Shown here one piece after another: positions 49,761 through 59,822 of a stretch of DNA of 64,000 nt (position 1 is its first letter; each line of letters begins with the position of its first letter). The notes under the pieces are model-generated. The model had not been told where the DNA came from and did no database searches. It was given only the letters and a program-made list of their open reading frames with translations. Position numbers and translations under genes: made by a program. Source of the DNA: Gracilaria gracilis (lineage: Eukaryota > Rhodophyta > Florideophyceae > Gracilariales > Gracilariaceae). Location: positions 558,001 to 622,000 of the forward strand of contig JARGSG010000200.1 of assembly GCA_030374805.1 (NCBI GenBank), given 5' to 3'.

Positions 49761-50411
49761 ATGAAGCTACAGCTAATGCCCTTCGTGATCTTTGCCCTGC
49801 TTGCATATTTACCTTCCGCCCCGAATTCTCTCTCATTCGCCGCCCCAGAGCCGTCTCCGCTGCCGATCGCCACACCTGATCTACTGCGTGAAGATTTGTT
49901 GCCGTGCGATGACCTAGGACAGCTCCCTGTCCCCTCCGATTTAGCTCCATCTTTTGAAGAACCGTTTCCATCCGAGCCACCGCTCTTCGAGATAATCACA
50001 TGCACATCCGGTGGAGGCTGCAACGTAGATTTTGGACGCGAATTCAATTGCCGCAATTCACAGATCGACATCCTGCCGGATGACGAAACGGCCGTGCTGC
50101 TGCTCTCCGAGTTTGATGAACAAGGTGCTTCTCAGATTACATTCCGAGCGAGAGTTCTGGACTCATCCATCACATCTGACGACCCCGACGAGCCTGTACC
50201 CTCAATTCCCTGGGTTTCAACACAAGACGACATTGAGCAAACCATCTGTGAAGAGGCCCCTGTTCCCACGTTTACTATCGGCCCTATTGAAATCGACTTC
50301 TTTGGGCCAATGGCCTTTGGAGGGCCTTTTGGTACTTGCTGTAGGGCTTGCTCGTTCTTGAGCGCGAGACGTGCTGTGCCGCCTCCATTCTCTTGTTGCT
50401 CGGCGTGCTGA
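49761..50411 (+). CDS. Host gene: small secreted acidic protein of unknown function
   Basis: ATG 49761 gives MKLQLMPFVIFALLAYLPSA, a clear signal peptide; the frame also opens upstream without one, so this start is preferred. The mature part of about 190 residues is Pro/Asp/Glu-rich with a Cys pair region (FEIITCTSGGGCNVDF, FNCRNS) and a Cys-rich end (FGTCCRACSF, FSCCSAC), about 216 residues in all. The last 25 residues change in character and could follow a frameshift. The family is not recognised. Confidence 0.55.
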   Translation: MKLQLMPFVIFALLAYLPSAPNSLSFAAPEPSPLPIATPDLLREDLLPCDDLGQLPVPSDLAPSFEEPFPSEPPLFEIITCTSGGGCNVDFGREFNCRNSQIDILPDDETAVLLLSEFDEQGASQITFRARVLDSSITSDDPDEPVPSIPWVSTQDDIEQTICEEAPVPTFTIGPIEIDFFGPMAFGGPFGTCCRACSFLSARRAVPPPFSCCSAC

Positions 50412-51492
50412 GCGAATCAACGAACCATCTCGTACAGTACCAATCATTTCTTTTCCTTTTGCCGTAAGAGCCATTTGTTTAGAGTAAAGATAAAATGATG
50501 TCCTATATAAGTTACTTCCATATGGGGCACATGCCTTCTTATCGGCCAACTCTTTGCTACTGTACCCTGAGTGCGGAAAGGTGCGAGAACAGGCACGAAA
50601 GCTTGCAGAAAGCTTTTTCTGCTCTGCCTCCCGCCTCCGAGGATCTATCCTCAGAAGCGGGCTTTTGTTGTTAGAGAGAATCGCCCGAAGGCGGCGACTC
50701 TGACTGGTACAGTTTAGTAACAGTTAGCGTTTGAACGACTTGATTCACATCGCGATGATGTGGCACCCAAATTGCGTGGGTTGCAATCAACTTCGGCAAA
50801 TTCCAAACGCTGCGTTCTCCCCCCGCACGACTGCGTGGGTTGCAGAAGCTTCCATCAACAAGTGTGGAGCCTCAAACAACACCCAACCTATGTGTCTAAG
50901 AAGCGACCAGGCCGCCCCAGGGAGAACGCATTTTTAATTTGATTGCTGAAACTTTCAGCATCATCTCAAACACATGCACATCAACAAGAAGAAACAGTTG
51001 GCACACTTGTTCTTTTCAACAGCCAAGACACTGCAACTTCAAGCTCAAACGCAACATCCATATACAGTACCGCAAAATTTACCGAGCTCTTCAAATCCGC
51101 TCCCCATCCTCTGCCACCGCCTCTGGCTGAGATGGCGTGCTCAGCAACTGGAGTCAAAACGCAATCGCCGATGTTTGCCGCAGCGCGAGATGCGCTCTCC
51201 CACCGTCATCACCTCCGCGCCAACATATCTTTTTTTAATCTCAGTCAGTTGCATACGTGCCGTCTGTAACGTCATTCGCACTACTGTAACGCCAACTGTG
51301 CGAGAGGCTGCTGCACGGTTGCGCGTGAGTGCTGGCACACTGCTCGCGTGGCGGCCAACTCCTGGAGTACCCGTATCTTTACGAGGTCGTACAATTCTCC
51401 ACCCTGATAAACACGGCTCGGTCAACTCTTGTTCGCTAAAGATGCCAAACATGATCGTTGAACGTTGTGATGGACTGGGTGGAAAGGGAGGC
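50412..51492. other. Spacer with an LTR-like stretch
   Basis: At 50500-50700 a TATATAAG box is followed by CTGCCTCCCGCCTCCGAGGA, a CTCAGAAGCGGGCTTT segment and a short hairpin. The order and words resemble the promoter-hairpin part of the Gypsy F LTR (about 34290-34355). It may be an old solo-LTR fragment. No gene is seen in the rest. Confidence 0.3.
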
Positions 51493-51570
51493 AGGATCGA
51501 GGTTCGAACCACGAACCCCGGGCCACACAAAAATCACACGAAGGCGGTTACCGATTGAGCTATGGTCGCT
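51493..51570 (-). pseudogene. tRNA-like sequence with A and B boxes
   Basis: The minus strand reads GCGACCATAGCTCAATCGG (A box TAGCTCAATCGG at 51551-51562) and, about 40 bases later, GGTTCGAACC (B box, 51501-51510). I cannot fold a proper acceptor or anticodon stem, so it is probably a tRNA pseudogene or a remnant of a tRNA-derived repeat. Confidence 0.35.
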
Positions 51571-51867
51571 CACGGTGTGGTGACACCGCCGGAATTGTTA
51601 TCGTGGTCCTCTTGTGGCTGACAGATGCAGCTGACAGCGCCATACACGTGTTGGGCTTCTTCTGCACCGTACGATCAATGATAATTAAACTCTGCTTGTC
51701 GGCTTCCTTTTAATTGCACAATCTGGAATCCTAGAGAAGTGCCGCAGAGAAAACCGCAGACTTGACTGGTTCTCAATCATGTGTACAAAAGGATGAGCAA
51801 CACCCTCCGAAAGGTAGGTTTGTCCACCGTCAAGACAAGACACCAAAACAGTGGTTTGGATGATCGT

Positions 51868-54800
51868 TTACTGCTGCACCTGGCAGAATCGAAGGCCACG
51901 GCCAGATACGTAGAAAAAGCCGAGCTTGCAGGTGCGGTAAAGCGTATCACTGGGCATGTCTGCTGTGCTGTGCAGACGGTGGTGCTGCGAGTCGCCAAGC
52001 TCGAGCTCCATTTTGCTCGAGCCCAATGGACAGGGCGGCGGCGCCGGATGCGGCACACAAGTGGCGTCCTCCAAACTGCACAAGTACGCGCTGCCATCAC
52101 TATGCCAAACGATGGCGCTTGCGCTGCCGAGCGAAACGAAACACGGAGTATCGGGCAGAAAGATGATCTTGGGCAGGACCCCGGGCACCACGTCCCACAC
52201 GCACAGCATCTTGCCAAGCGACGCCGACGCCACGCGCGTGCCGTCCTGGGACATGGCCAGCGTGGACGCCAACAAGTTGCCGATCAGCGGCGTGCCTGTG
52301 GTAACGGCGACCCCGCGCTGCGTGTCCCACACGCGCACTTCCAATCCCGACGCTGACGCGGCGCGCGCCCCGTCCGCACTCATCGCCACGTTTGACACGT
52401 CGTGGCCGTGGCCGCGCAGCGGCTCCCCCACGGCGCGCGCACTGCGCACGTCCCACACTCGAACCGTCGCGTCGTCACCGCCGGACACGAGCCGCCGCCC
52501 GTCCGCGCTAAACGAAACATCCCGCACCGGGCCGCTGTGCCCGCGCAGCACCTCTGGAAGCAGCGCGCCGCTCTCGCCGTCCCACAGCCGAATCGTCCCA
52601 TCTTCTGACCCCGACGCGATCCGATTCCCGTCCGCACTCACGGCCACGCACCGTATCGCCTCGTCATGACCGTCTTCATCGCCGCTCCCAATCTCCGCCT
52701 GCACACCACTCATGTCCCACACTCGAACGGTTCCGTCTCTACCAGCACAAAGTCCCTCTGAGCCGTCTCCAGATATTCCAACGTAGCAAACGGCTTCCCC
52801 GTTTCGAAGAACTGTCTTTACGGCGCCCCCATTCTCACGCTCCCACAACCCAAACGCTCCATCCCACGATCCCCAAAGAATCTTGGTGTCTTCTGCAGCA
52901 AACGCCACACTCAACACCCAGCCTCCAACCTCAGCAGCCCCCAAGCATCTCCCTGTTTCTGCATGCCAAACCCGGATACTTCTATTCCCTGATCCGGAAG
53001 AAACCATTTCCCCATTTCCACTGAATGCCACACACTCTACTGCACTTCTATGTCCCGATAGCGCCTCACAAACTGCTTCTCCGTTCTCCACATGCCATAT
53101 CCATATCGTACCGTCATTCAATCCACACACAACCTTTCTTCTACTCCCACTCACAGCGACACAATTCACACCCTCTTCTCTCCCAGTCACCAATTCACGA
53201 GGCGCGTCACCGCCCTGCACGTTCCACACTAATACCTTTCCATTACCTTCAAGCCCACACGCAACCCATCTTGAGTCCTCGCTCACACAAATGCACCGAG
53301 TTCCAGCCGTCTTCTGTCCTATCTCAGTCCGCACACGCAACTCAGCGTCCCATTTCATCACATGACCGCCATCATCCACACATACAACTGTTTGTCCATC
53401 GTTTGACATCGCAACGTTATCAAAACTTCCTACCATTTCGACTGTGCTTCGACTTCCGTACTTCACATTATACTTCACTATTCGCATAATTTCATCACTA
53501 CAGTGGCAGAGCACCTTCAGATCGTTCCCCTGCTTCACCACTCCCCGAACGTACCCTTCCACTGAAATACTCTCCAAAACTGCCCCTCCTGCAGCTGTCA
53601 GGAAACCTTTCTTTGCTTTCAGCCATGGTCTGTCTGCTATCTCTTCAACCTCCTTCACAAACCTCCGTATGATTTTGCACTTCTCCGAGTACCCTACCAG
53701 ACGTCCGTACAGCTGAAAGTGTGCTTCCCGAGCGTTCTCAATCAAAGCATGGTAGCTCAATCGCGCTGCATGTGCAATTACTCCCAAAGCCCTCTTCTTC
53801 TCCTCCTTTCTTTCCATATCAGAACAATCCAAAGCCTGCTTACCGGTGGAAACGTCATTCTCAACCCCAAACACTCCACCAGTCTGCAGACGCTTCACCA
53901 CCCACTGCGGTTTCAACAGCAACCAAATCAATTCTTCATACTCCCCAGCTTCATGCAACAGACGACAAAGGTTATTCACGAGATATTCGTCATCATCTAC
54001 CACATTCCACCATTCTCTTCTTTTCCTTTTGGTTGTACAGTCCACAACTGCCAGTTCGTTCTCAACCTCTCCCTCACTCACGTTCGACTTCCCGCGACGA
54101 AATCGCTCCCGCTTCAGCCAAGCGCCAGAGCTTGTTGTTTCTCTCTCATCAACATTAGCAGAAACCATCTTCGCTTCAGGCGCAACAGCATCACCAGGGC
54201 CACTGCAGTAGTTGTCCAACAAGCGTTTGAAATGCCATGGCTTCTCATTCTCCGTATCCAACATGAGCGCGTCAAGTATGTCGTCGTGAACACGCAGCAC
54301 CGAACTCAGTTCTCCCTTGTTCTCCAGGATTGCCAAATCCACAACTGCAACCGAATGGAGCGCTTTCATCACTTCTAAAGCGCTCGTATCCTTTCTCAAA
54401 CCCCAAAGCCGTCGAAGCATCGACACGGGCACCTCTTGGTGCTTCTGAAGTACACACAGAGATCGATGCATCTCTCGAATGGACAAAGGACAGTTCTCCT
54501 GATATGATTCCTTCGCCCAACGAAGCTCCAGTACTGCAATAGAAGCGTTAGTGACATTCCGTACCGGTCCATATCCCGTCACTGTGCTCTCCACCATCTT
54601 GTTCGGTTCCCTTTGCAGCTTCTTATGATATAAATGTAAAGCATCTTCTTTGGGTCCCTTCAATAATGAGAAGTACTCTCGAACGCCTGACCCGGTCACA
54701 GCGAGCAGAAACGGAATGCCAGCACATGCTTCTAGTATCCACTCCAACGCTTCTATGTTTACCTTCTTCTCAATATTGCAGTGTTGCATCTCTGAGTGTT

Positions 54801-56046
54801 TCAGGAACATAACTCGCGAAGTTTCAGCTTCCCTTGGCCCAAAATATATGCGTTTGTCAGCCTCTTCGGCAAGTTCTTTCTCCCTGGTTGTGTATACAAG
54901 GCGGCTGTCTTTGTTAACCATATACGCCAACACAGAGAATGTATTTGGGTCAAATCCGTTCGACATCCAAACATCATCAACAAGAAATAGGCATGTGTAT
55001 GGCGCGAACCATTTCTTTGCTTTATCCACAGCTTTCTGTAGCTGCTTCACACTGCGTATGTTGCTTCCAAGCCTTTCATTCCCTGTTGCTTCAACAACGC
55101 GGGCTATCTCCTGAATGAGCACACCAATTCCTCCATCTTTTCCAAGACGCATGAACTGCATACCATCCGGGAACCTCGATTGGACATCCCCAACATCGTT
55201 TAAGCCCCGAAGGGCACAGGTCTTTCCAACTCCACCTCGACCAGCAGCCACAACTGCCAGCATCTTATGCTCGTACGGTTCTAGAACAGCGGCCTTCAGC
55301 TTGCCCTCGAACGTATCTGAGGATTCGTAGTCCAGAGTGAGTCTTGGGGGGTTGGGCGGAACAGTGCCAATCTTTCTGAAACTTGGTTCACTTCGAGACG
55401 CCGGCTCACCCTCGAGTGGACGGCATTTATCCGCCAAGTCCGGTCTCTCATTTTGAAGGCGTTCTAAGATTCTGCTTTCTACCTTGTCAATGAAAGATTT
55501 TCTGGTAGAGGCCATGTCCGGACGGTCGCTGTTAGATGCGCCGAGGTCGTTTTCAATGCTCCACACGGTAGCGGCCGTGTGCAATGCATGCGAAACATCT
55601 TGAAGAGGGATTATGCCATCCATGGCGCGCTTGATGAGCCCGTGCTGAAGAAAGAGGCTGCTGTAAGTATCAAAGATGGCTGGGTCGCGGCAGTCGCGCG
55701 TAGTAAGACGGTAGAACACAGGGATAAGCAACGGAGACGTGGTTTCAGTGGCTCCAGGGCAGTCGTAACGTTTGACGAAGCAAATAAGCTCTCGCATGGG
55801 CCACTCCTTGGCAACAAATTCGGGACTCATAATGAAGACGCCGACAGGGGCAGTTTGCATAGCGTGGTCCATGACTTGCGGGCAATCATCACCGAGGCGG
55901 AAGGACTCGACGTCGAAGAAGACGGAGATGCCATGTCTGCAAAGTCGTTCAAACAGTGGACGGGCGATGGTTTCCTTGTCTTCTCCGGCATGGCTAAGGA
56001 AGATGTCAAATGACGGCGTCTGCGCGGAAGATGCTCTTGAAGACAT
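51868..56046 (-). CDS. TIR-NB-ARC-WD40 protein (NLR-like STAND ATPase)
   Basis: A single uninterrupted frame of 1392 residues from ATG 56046 to TAA 51868-51870, with no introns. A TIR domain spans residues 12-140: DIFLSHAGEDK, VFFDVESFRLGDD, and SPEFVAKEWPMREL, in which Glu 86 aligns with the NADase Glu of plant TIRs. NB-ARC spans about 240-600: P-loop GRGGVGKT (269-276), Walker B LFLVDDVW (353-360), RLVYTTRE (382-389), AGIPFLLAV (442-450) and a VHD in place of MHD (586-588). A charged helical linker (600-840) follows, then about ten or eleven WD40 repeats (845-1380), such as VAVSADGNRIASGSEDGTIR. By family knowledge it should be a signal-activated oligomerising ATPase: WD40 senses, NB-ARC switches, TIR signals, probably by NAD cleavage. 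Repeats 7-9 are much more GC-rich (52200-52700) than the rest. No partner genes are adjacent. Confidence 0.9.
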   Translation of the reverse strand: MSSRASSAQTPSFDIFLSHAGEDKETIARPLFERLCRHGISVFFDVESFRLGDDCPQVMDHAMQTAPVGVFIMSPEFVAKEWPMRELICFVKRYDCPGATETTSPLLIPVFYRLTTRDCRDPAIFDTYSSLFLQHGLIKRAMDGIIPLQDVSHALHTAATVWSIENDLGASNSDRPDMASTRKSFIDKVESRILERLQNERPDLADKCRPLEGEPASRSEPSFRKIGTVPPNPPRLTLDYESSDTFEGKLKAAVLEPYEHKMLAVVAAGRGGVGKTCALRGLNDVGDVQSRFPDGMQFMRLGKDGGIGVLIQEIARVVEATGNERLGSNIRSVKQLQKAVDKAKKWFAPYTCLFLVDDVWMSNGFDPNTFSVLAYMVNKDSRLVYTTREKELAEEADKRIYFGPREAETSRVMFLKHSEMQHCNIEKKVNIEALEWILEACAGIPFLLAVTGSGVREYFSLLKGPKEDALHLYHKKLQREPNKMVESTVTGYGPVRNVTNASIAVLELRWAKESYQENCPLSIREMHRSLCVLQKHQEVPVSMLRRLWGLRKDTSALEVMKALHSVAVVDLAILENKGELSSVLRVHDDILDALMLDTENEKPWHFKRLLDNYCSGPGDAVAPEAKMVSANVDERETTSSGAWLKRERFRRGKSNVSEGEVENELAVVDCTTKRKRREWWNVVDDDEYLVNNLCRLLHEAGEYEELIWLLLKPQWVVKRLQTGGVFGVENDVSTGKQALDCSDMERKEEKKRALGVIAHAARLSYHALIENAREAHFQLYGRLVGYSEKCKIIRRFVKEVEEIADRPWLKAKKGFLTAAGGAVLESISVEGYVRGVVKQGNDLKVLCHCSDEIMRIVKYNVKYGSRSTVEMVGSFDNVAMSNDGQTVVCVDDGGHVMKWDAELRVRTEIGQKTAGTRCICVSEDSRWVACGLEGNGKVLVWNVQGGDAPRELVTGREEGVNCVAVSGSRRKVVCGLNDGTIWIWHVENGEAVCEALSGHRSAVECVAFSGNGEMVSSGSGNRSIRVWHAETGRCLGAAEVGGWVLSVAFAAEDTKILWGSWDGAFGLWERENGGAVKTVLRNGEAVCYVGISGDGSEGLCAGRDGTVRVWDMSGVQAEIGSGDEDGHDEAIRCVAVSADGNRIASGSEDGTIRLWDGESGALLPEVLRGHSGPVRDVSFSADGRRLVSGGDDATVRVWDVRSARAVGEPLRGHGHDVSNVAMSADGARAASASGLEVRVWDTQRGVAVTTGTPLIGNLLASTLAMSQDGTRVASASLGKMLCVWDVVPGVLPKIIFLPDTPCFVSLGSASAIVWHSDGSAYLCSLEDATCVPHPAPPPCPLGSSKMELELGDSQHHRLHSTADMPSDTLYRTCKLGFFYVSGRGLRFCQVQQ

Positions 56047-57410
56047 GAAAGGAGAATGAACGTCTGCGGTGGGCTACGGGCTCCAGATGAAAGTGTAGGC
56101 AAAGTTGCGTTGGGGATGAGTGCGCGCTGTGGAAGGAGGAAGAGGGACCAAAATGCGTACGGGCGTGGAAACCGGAGGTCTGCCGGAGCTAGCGAGGTGC
56201 AGACTTAAGAATGAGACATTCGTGCGAAGCCAACAGGGGGCCACCTGTGTTCTGTGCGATCTCAAATTTCCACAACGCACCACATCAGGCCGCAGCCAAT
56301 GAAATTGCTTCTTCGCCTTGCAGTTTCTGTCACTACAATAGTGAAAGTATGCATCGCTGGTGTGATACTTCGAAAAAAAACAGGGGTACAAGTCCTTGCA
56401 AATAAATAATGATTTTGTTCAAAATATTTCCCAGGACTTCAGTAAAATATCTTGTCAGGCGGACCGGAATAGGTAAGAATTTGCCAAAACGCGCATTTTA
56501 GAAGGGGCCATAACTGAGCAATTACTGCATAAAAACAAATAAAACGAATTTCATATTAGTGGTCTTGATTTCCTCTTTTAATTATATTAGGTCATGAAAC
56601 AAAAAACTAAGATATACTGAGCTGTCGTATTCATAAAACACTGCTGAAAAAATAACAAAAAGAGCTCTGTGAGGAAGAAATTGGCCCCAGTTTTTTTAAA
56701 ACAAAAGTATTCAAAATAGAAATTGCAAAACTAATACAATAAAACAAAAGCTGGATTTTTTGATCTAAATTGCACGATTCTCAATCACGATCGGCCTAAA
56801 AATTTTAAATCTGCTTATTTGTGATTATCCCTTTTGCAAATATCAAAATGGCAAAACTTACGGCTAGTATACAGAAACCTTACAGCTATTTCAAAAGTAG
56901 TGTCACTAAGGTTTATATTTTCATTCAAAAACGCGCCGTGTCACACGGCGCATTTTTTTCGTTCTTCTGGACAAACACCCCGTTTGAATCATTTAAGTAC
57001 CAGAATACGAGAGTAAAGAAAAAAAGCATCCCAAGTTTTCAGATTTGTCTTTGTAATCAGTTAGACACTACAATTTTCTTTTCTTCATACTAACCCTCTA
57101 CCAACATTTTATTCTTTTTAGGCAAATTATTTGGTCCGTTAAACAACATATATCTCTAAGGACTATTCTTAACCTTTTATATTGAAATTAAATTAGAAAA
57201 ATAAAGTACAAAAGGAAAAGTTTAAAACTTTTTTGTTTAACAATTTGAAAATTTTTTTGACAAAAATCGTCTTTTCTAAACATCATAATTTCGAAAGAGC
57301 TTTTTGACCATTCTCTACAAGAAGGCGGATTCTAGAAGCGCTGATAAACCCTTATTTGTCTTTGATTGAAAGATATTACTTTTAGGGGCACAACATGCCG
57401 ATAACCTTAC
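56047..57410. other. Upstream region of the TIR gene and AT-rich spacer
   Basis: The first 300 bases should contain the promoter of the TIR-NB-ARC-WD40 gene. The rest is strongly AT-rich and from about 56750 is the dispersed repeat. No gene is seen. Confidence 0.5.
56750..57360 (-). repeat. Dispersed AT-rich repeat, copy 2 (inverted relative to copy 1)
   Basis: Its reverse complement follows 38840-39450 in order, with many substitutions and small indels. The hairpin GCGCCGTG (56933-56940) with CACGGCGC (56944-56951) is intact. Confidence 0.6.
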
Positions 57411-59077
57411 TGTAGTACAATGAGGCCTCAAGGGGTTGGTGCCACGTGGGCCTACTGGTGCGCCTTGCTGGCTGCACTGTACCCAATTGGTATTCTGTAT
57501 TTTATAATTTCTAATTTCTAATTTATAGTCTAGGATAGTTTAGCATTGCTGGCCCATGACAGTAGGTCATGGGCACAGCCGATGACGTCATGCCCGCATG
57601 GGAGATCGGCGTCGGTGCACCTTGTATACAGTGTGGTGCACCTCGCCTTCCCCCTCGGGTATTGTAAAGTCAGGCACCACTAGGGCAGTAACTATACCAT
57701 CTTGGTCACTTGCTACTCTATTACTATTCAGGTTTTACCGCGCGTCGACGTCTACTACCGTACACCTACACGGTCTAGACTAGTTGCCCCGCCGTTTGCC
57801 CCTGCGGGTTTCAGGTGCCCTACTACCATATTGGTTGTGTGTTTTTTCCCTTAAGGTTGAGCCCTCGCGCGCTCCCTCTACCAGGCGGACCCCACACCTT
57901 ATCGGTATTTGTACGACACTTACATTTCTGTACACATCAAAGCTTCAGAGAGCTTCTTTCCCTGAAGAAATGGTCGCAAATCTCTTTGATAACCAAAAAA
58001 GATTTCGTATTATTTCTAGGATTTCAAAATTTTAGAAATCTTTTTGGTTAGAATTTGTAATTGAGAGAAATCTTTTGAAATATGACCAAAACACATCTTT
58101 GTGTTCTATTCAAGGGCTTTATGAATAATTATTGTTCCGATTGATAGGCTTATATTGAAGCGCTTGGGCAGCAGTCATATTCGAAAAATACTCACTTTTA
58201 GTTATTTATGTTAGTTTATGCATTCCTTACTGCCTTGAGGTGCAGCGCCCTCTGGAGGTGGTTCTTGTGCAACGCCAGAGGCGGAAAGACACCACGAAGA
58301 CGTCCGAGATCTTACTCCGTAGGAGGGTAGTCAGCAGATAGAGCCTCTCTGGCAAGGCACGACGAAGTCGGGTGTAAGCCGAGGCCAAGCCGTCACGATG
58401 GGCGTAGAGAGTTGAGCAAGGATCGGTGTTGGCAACACTTGTATCGGTGAACGGGTCCTCGAGAGAGGCACGAGTCCACGGAAGTGGGGAAAAGAGAAGA
58501 AGAATCCGCGAGAGCGGGGGATGGAAAGAAGGAAAAGGAGGAAAGTGCAAAAAGGCTACAGTAAACACTGGGTTATCCCTGTACAGAGTCGAAGGCGACA
58601 CAAGTGGAAAACACTCCCACGAATGGGTCCTGTTGGGTGACGCAGGGAGGATACACTACTCGTAGGCAACGGAGCCTCTCTCCTGGAAGGAGTCGATGAC
58701 CGCCGAAGGCAAAGAAGTATAGAGCCAACCCTGGTTGGAGGAACTTTACTGTGCACGGCGGCGAGGTCGCCGCCGAGCTCAGTAGTGAGCTCGCGCCAAC
58801 ACTAATTAAATAAACTAAGTAAATTAGGCCCACGCCCAGTGGAAATTACCAACGCCCGTTCCAGGTGTATGTGGCCAACCTCCTGACTCATCCGTAATCC
58901 ACGTGTCCTTCCCACTACAGTGGTTGTTACTGTTCATATCCTCCTACAAGGGGGCGATCGGCCGACTCGTCGGAATATGACTAAGTCAAACAAAACCTCA
59001 TTCTGAGAGCGTTGCTCCACACGTCCTCGTCCCTAGGCGGAAGCATCACTTCGAAGAGGGAAGCGACGTCGACACCC
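57411..59077. other. Moderately GC-rich spacer, possibly LTR-derived
   Basis: No gene is recognised. Features seen: a perfect TGACGTCA (57583-57590) beside a GGCCCATGACAG/GGTCATGGGC inverted pair, a third short piece of the dispersed repeat near 57940-58030, and the inverted repeat GAGCTCAGTAGTGAGCTC (58776-58793). Parts may belong to LTRs of the element with the 59078 ORF or of Gypsy I, but no repeated pair was found. Confidence 0.35.
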
Positions 59078-59822
59078 ATGGGGGATAAAAGCACGCCCTC
59101 GTCCGGCTTGCCGGAAATCTCCCTTCCGCCATCAACGCGCACTCCTGCTTTCGCAGTCTCCATCGCTCCAACGCCTTCTCCCGACACCTCGGTTACCAAC
59201 GACCTTCCTCCTCCGACTCCTGTCGTCGACCTTACTATGAGCGGCAATAAACAACCCTCCACCGGGGGATTCACCGGGTTCCGTTCCGTGCCCTTACCGC
59301 AAAGCGGGCAACAGTCCAGTGCAAACCGTGGTCTTCCGTCCGGGACGGTGGCGATTCCTTCCCAAGCGGGGGCGTCCACCGGCTCCGGGGCGGGTGGCAC
59401 TTGGCCATCCTACGACTCCCTTGTGGGGCTCAACCCGAACAATCGGCAAGACGCGATGCGCCTCCGCCTGGCGCCGTGGTTTCAACCGATCTCGGTGTTC
59501 GACGAAGAGCTGATTTTTCAGTATACCGACGGCAACGAGCACCTCCCCTGGGACTTGCCGGCAATGGTTACCACTTCGTGGGATTGGCACCGGCGTGTTG
59601 CCCTGCCTGCACACTAGGTTCTCCGCTATCCGGGCGAGTCCCGAGCTCAGGCTCACGCAGCGCTTGTGCGGATCGGGTACCAACGGCAAAACCGGGCTCC
59701 ATTCGAGTTCCCCATCTCGCGAGAGATGAGGTTCGATATCGAACACTACCGCGCTCATACGAAGTGCCCGAGCGGTGATACCTTCCCGTCCATGGCTTGT
59801 TTTCTTCAACTCTTGCCGTTTT
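59078..59822 (+). pseudogene. Plus-strand ORF with one TAG, possibly a retroelement gag
   Basis: ATG 59078 opens MGDKSTPSSGLPEISLPPS. The first 110 residues are Ser/Pro/Thr-rich and the rest looks folded (YDSLVGLNPNNRQDAMRLRL, WDLPAMVTTSWDWHRRVAL). A TAG at 59615-59617 interrupts the frame, which then runs 68 codons further (APFEFPISREMRFDIEHYRA) to TAA 59820-59822. The shape would suit a gag, but there is no zinc knuckle and I do not recognise it. Its strand is opposite to Gypsy I, so it is not that element's gag in the usual arrangement. Confidence 0.45.

Noticed and set aside
50974-51558. A 194-residue plus-strand frame as a gene
   Set aside because: Composition is not protein-like, no domain is seen and it runs into the tRNA-like sequence.
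52402-54378. Several plus-strand frames opposite the TIR-NB-ARC-WD40 gene
   Set aside because: They are antisense shadows of a long, well-supported coding frame, favoured by its GC-rich third positions and codon bias.
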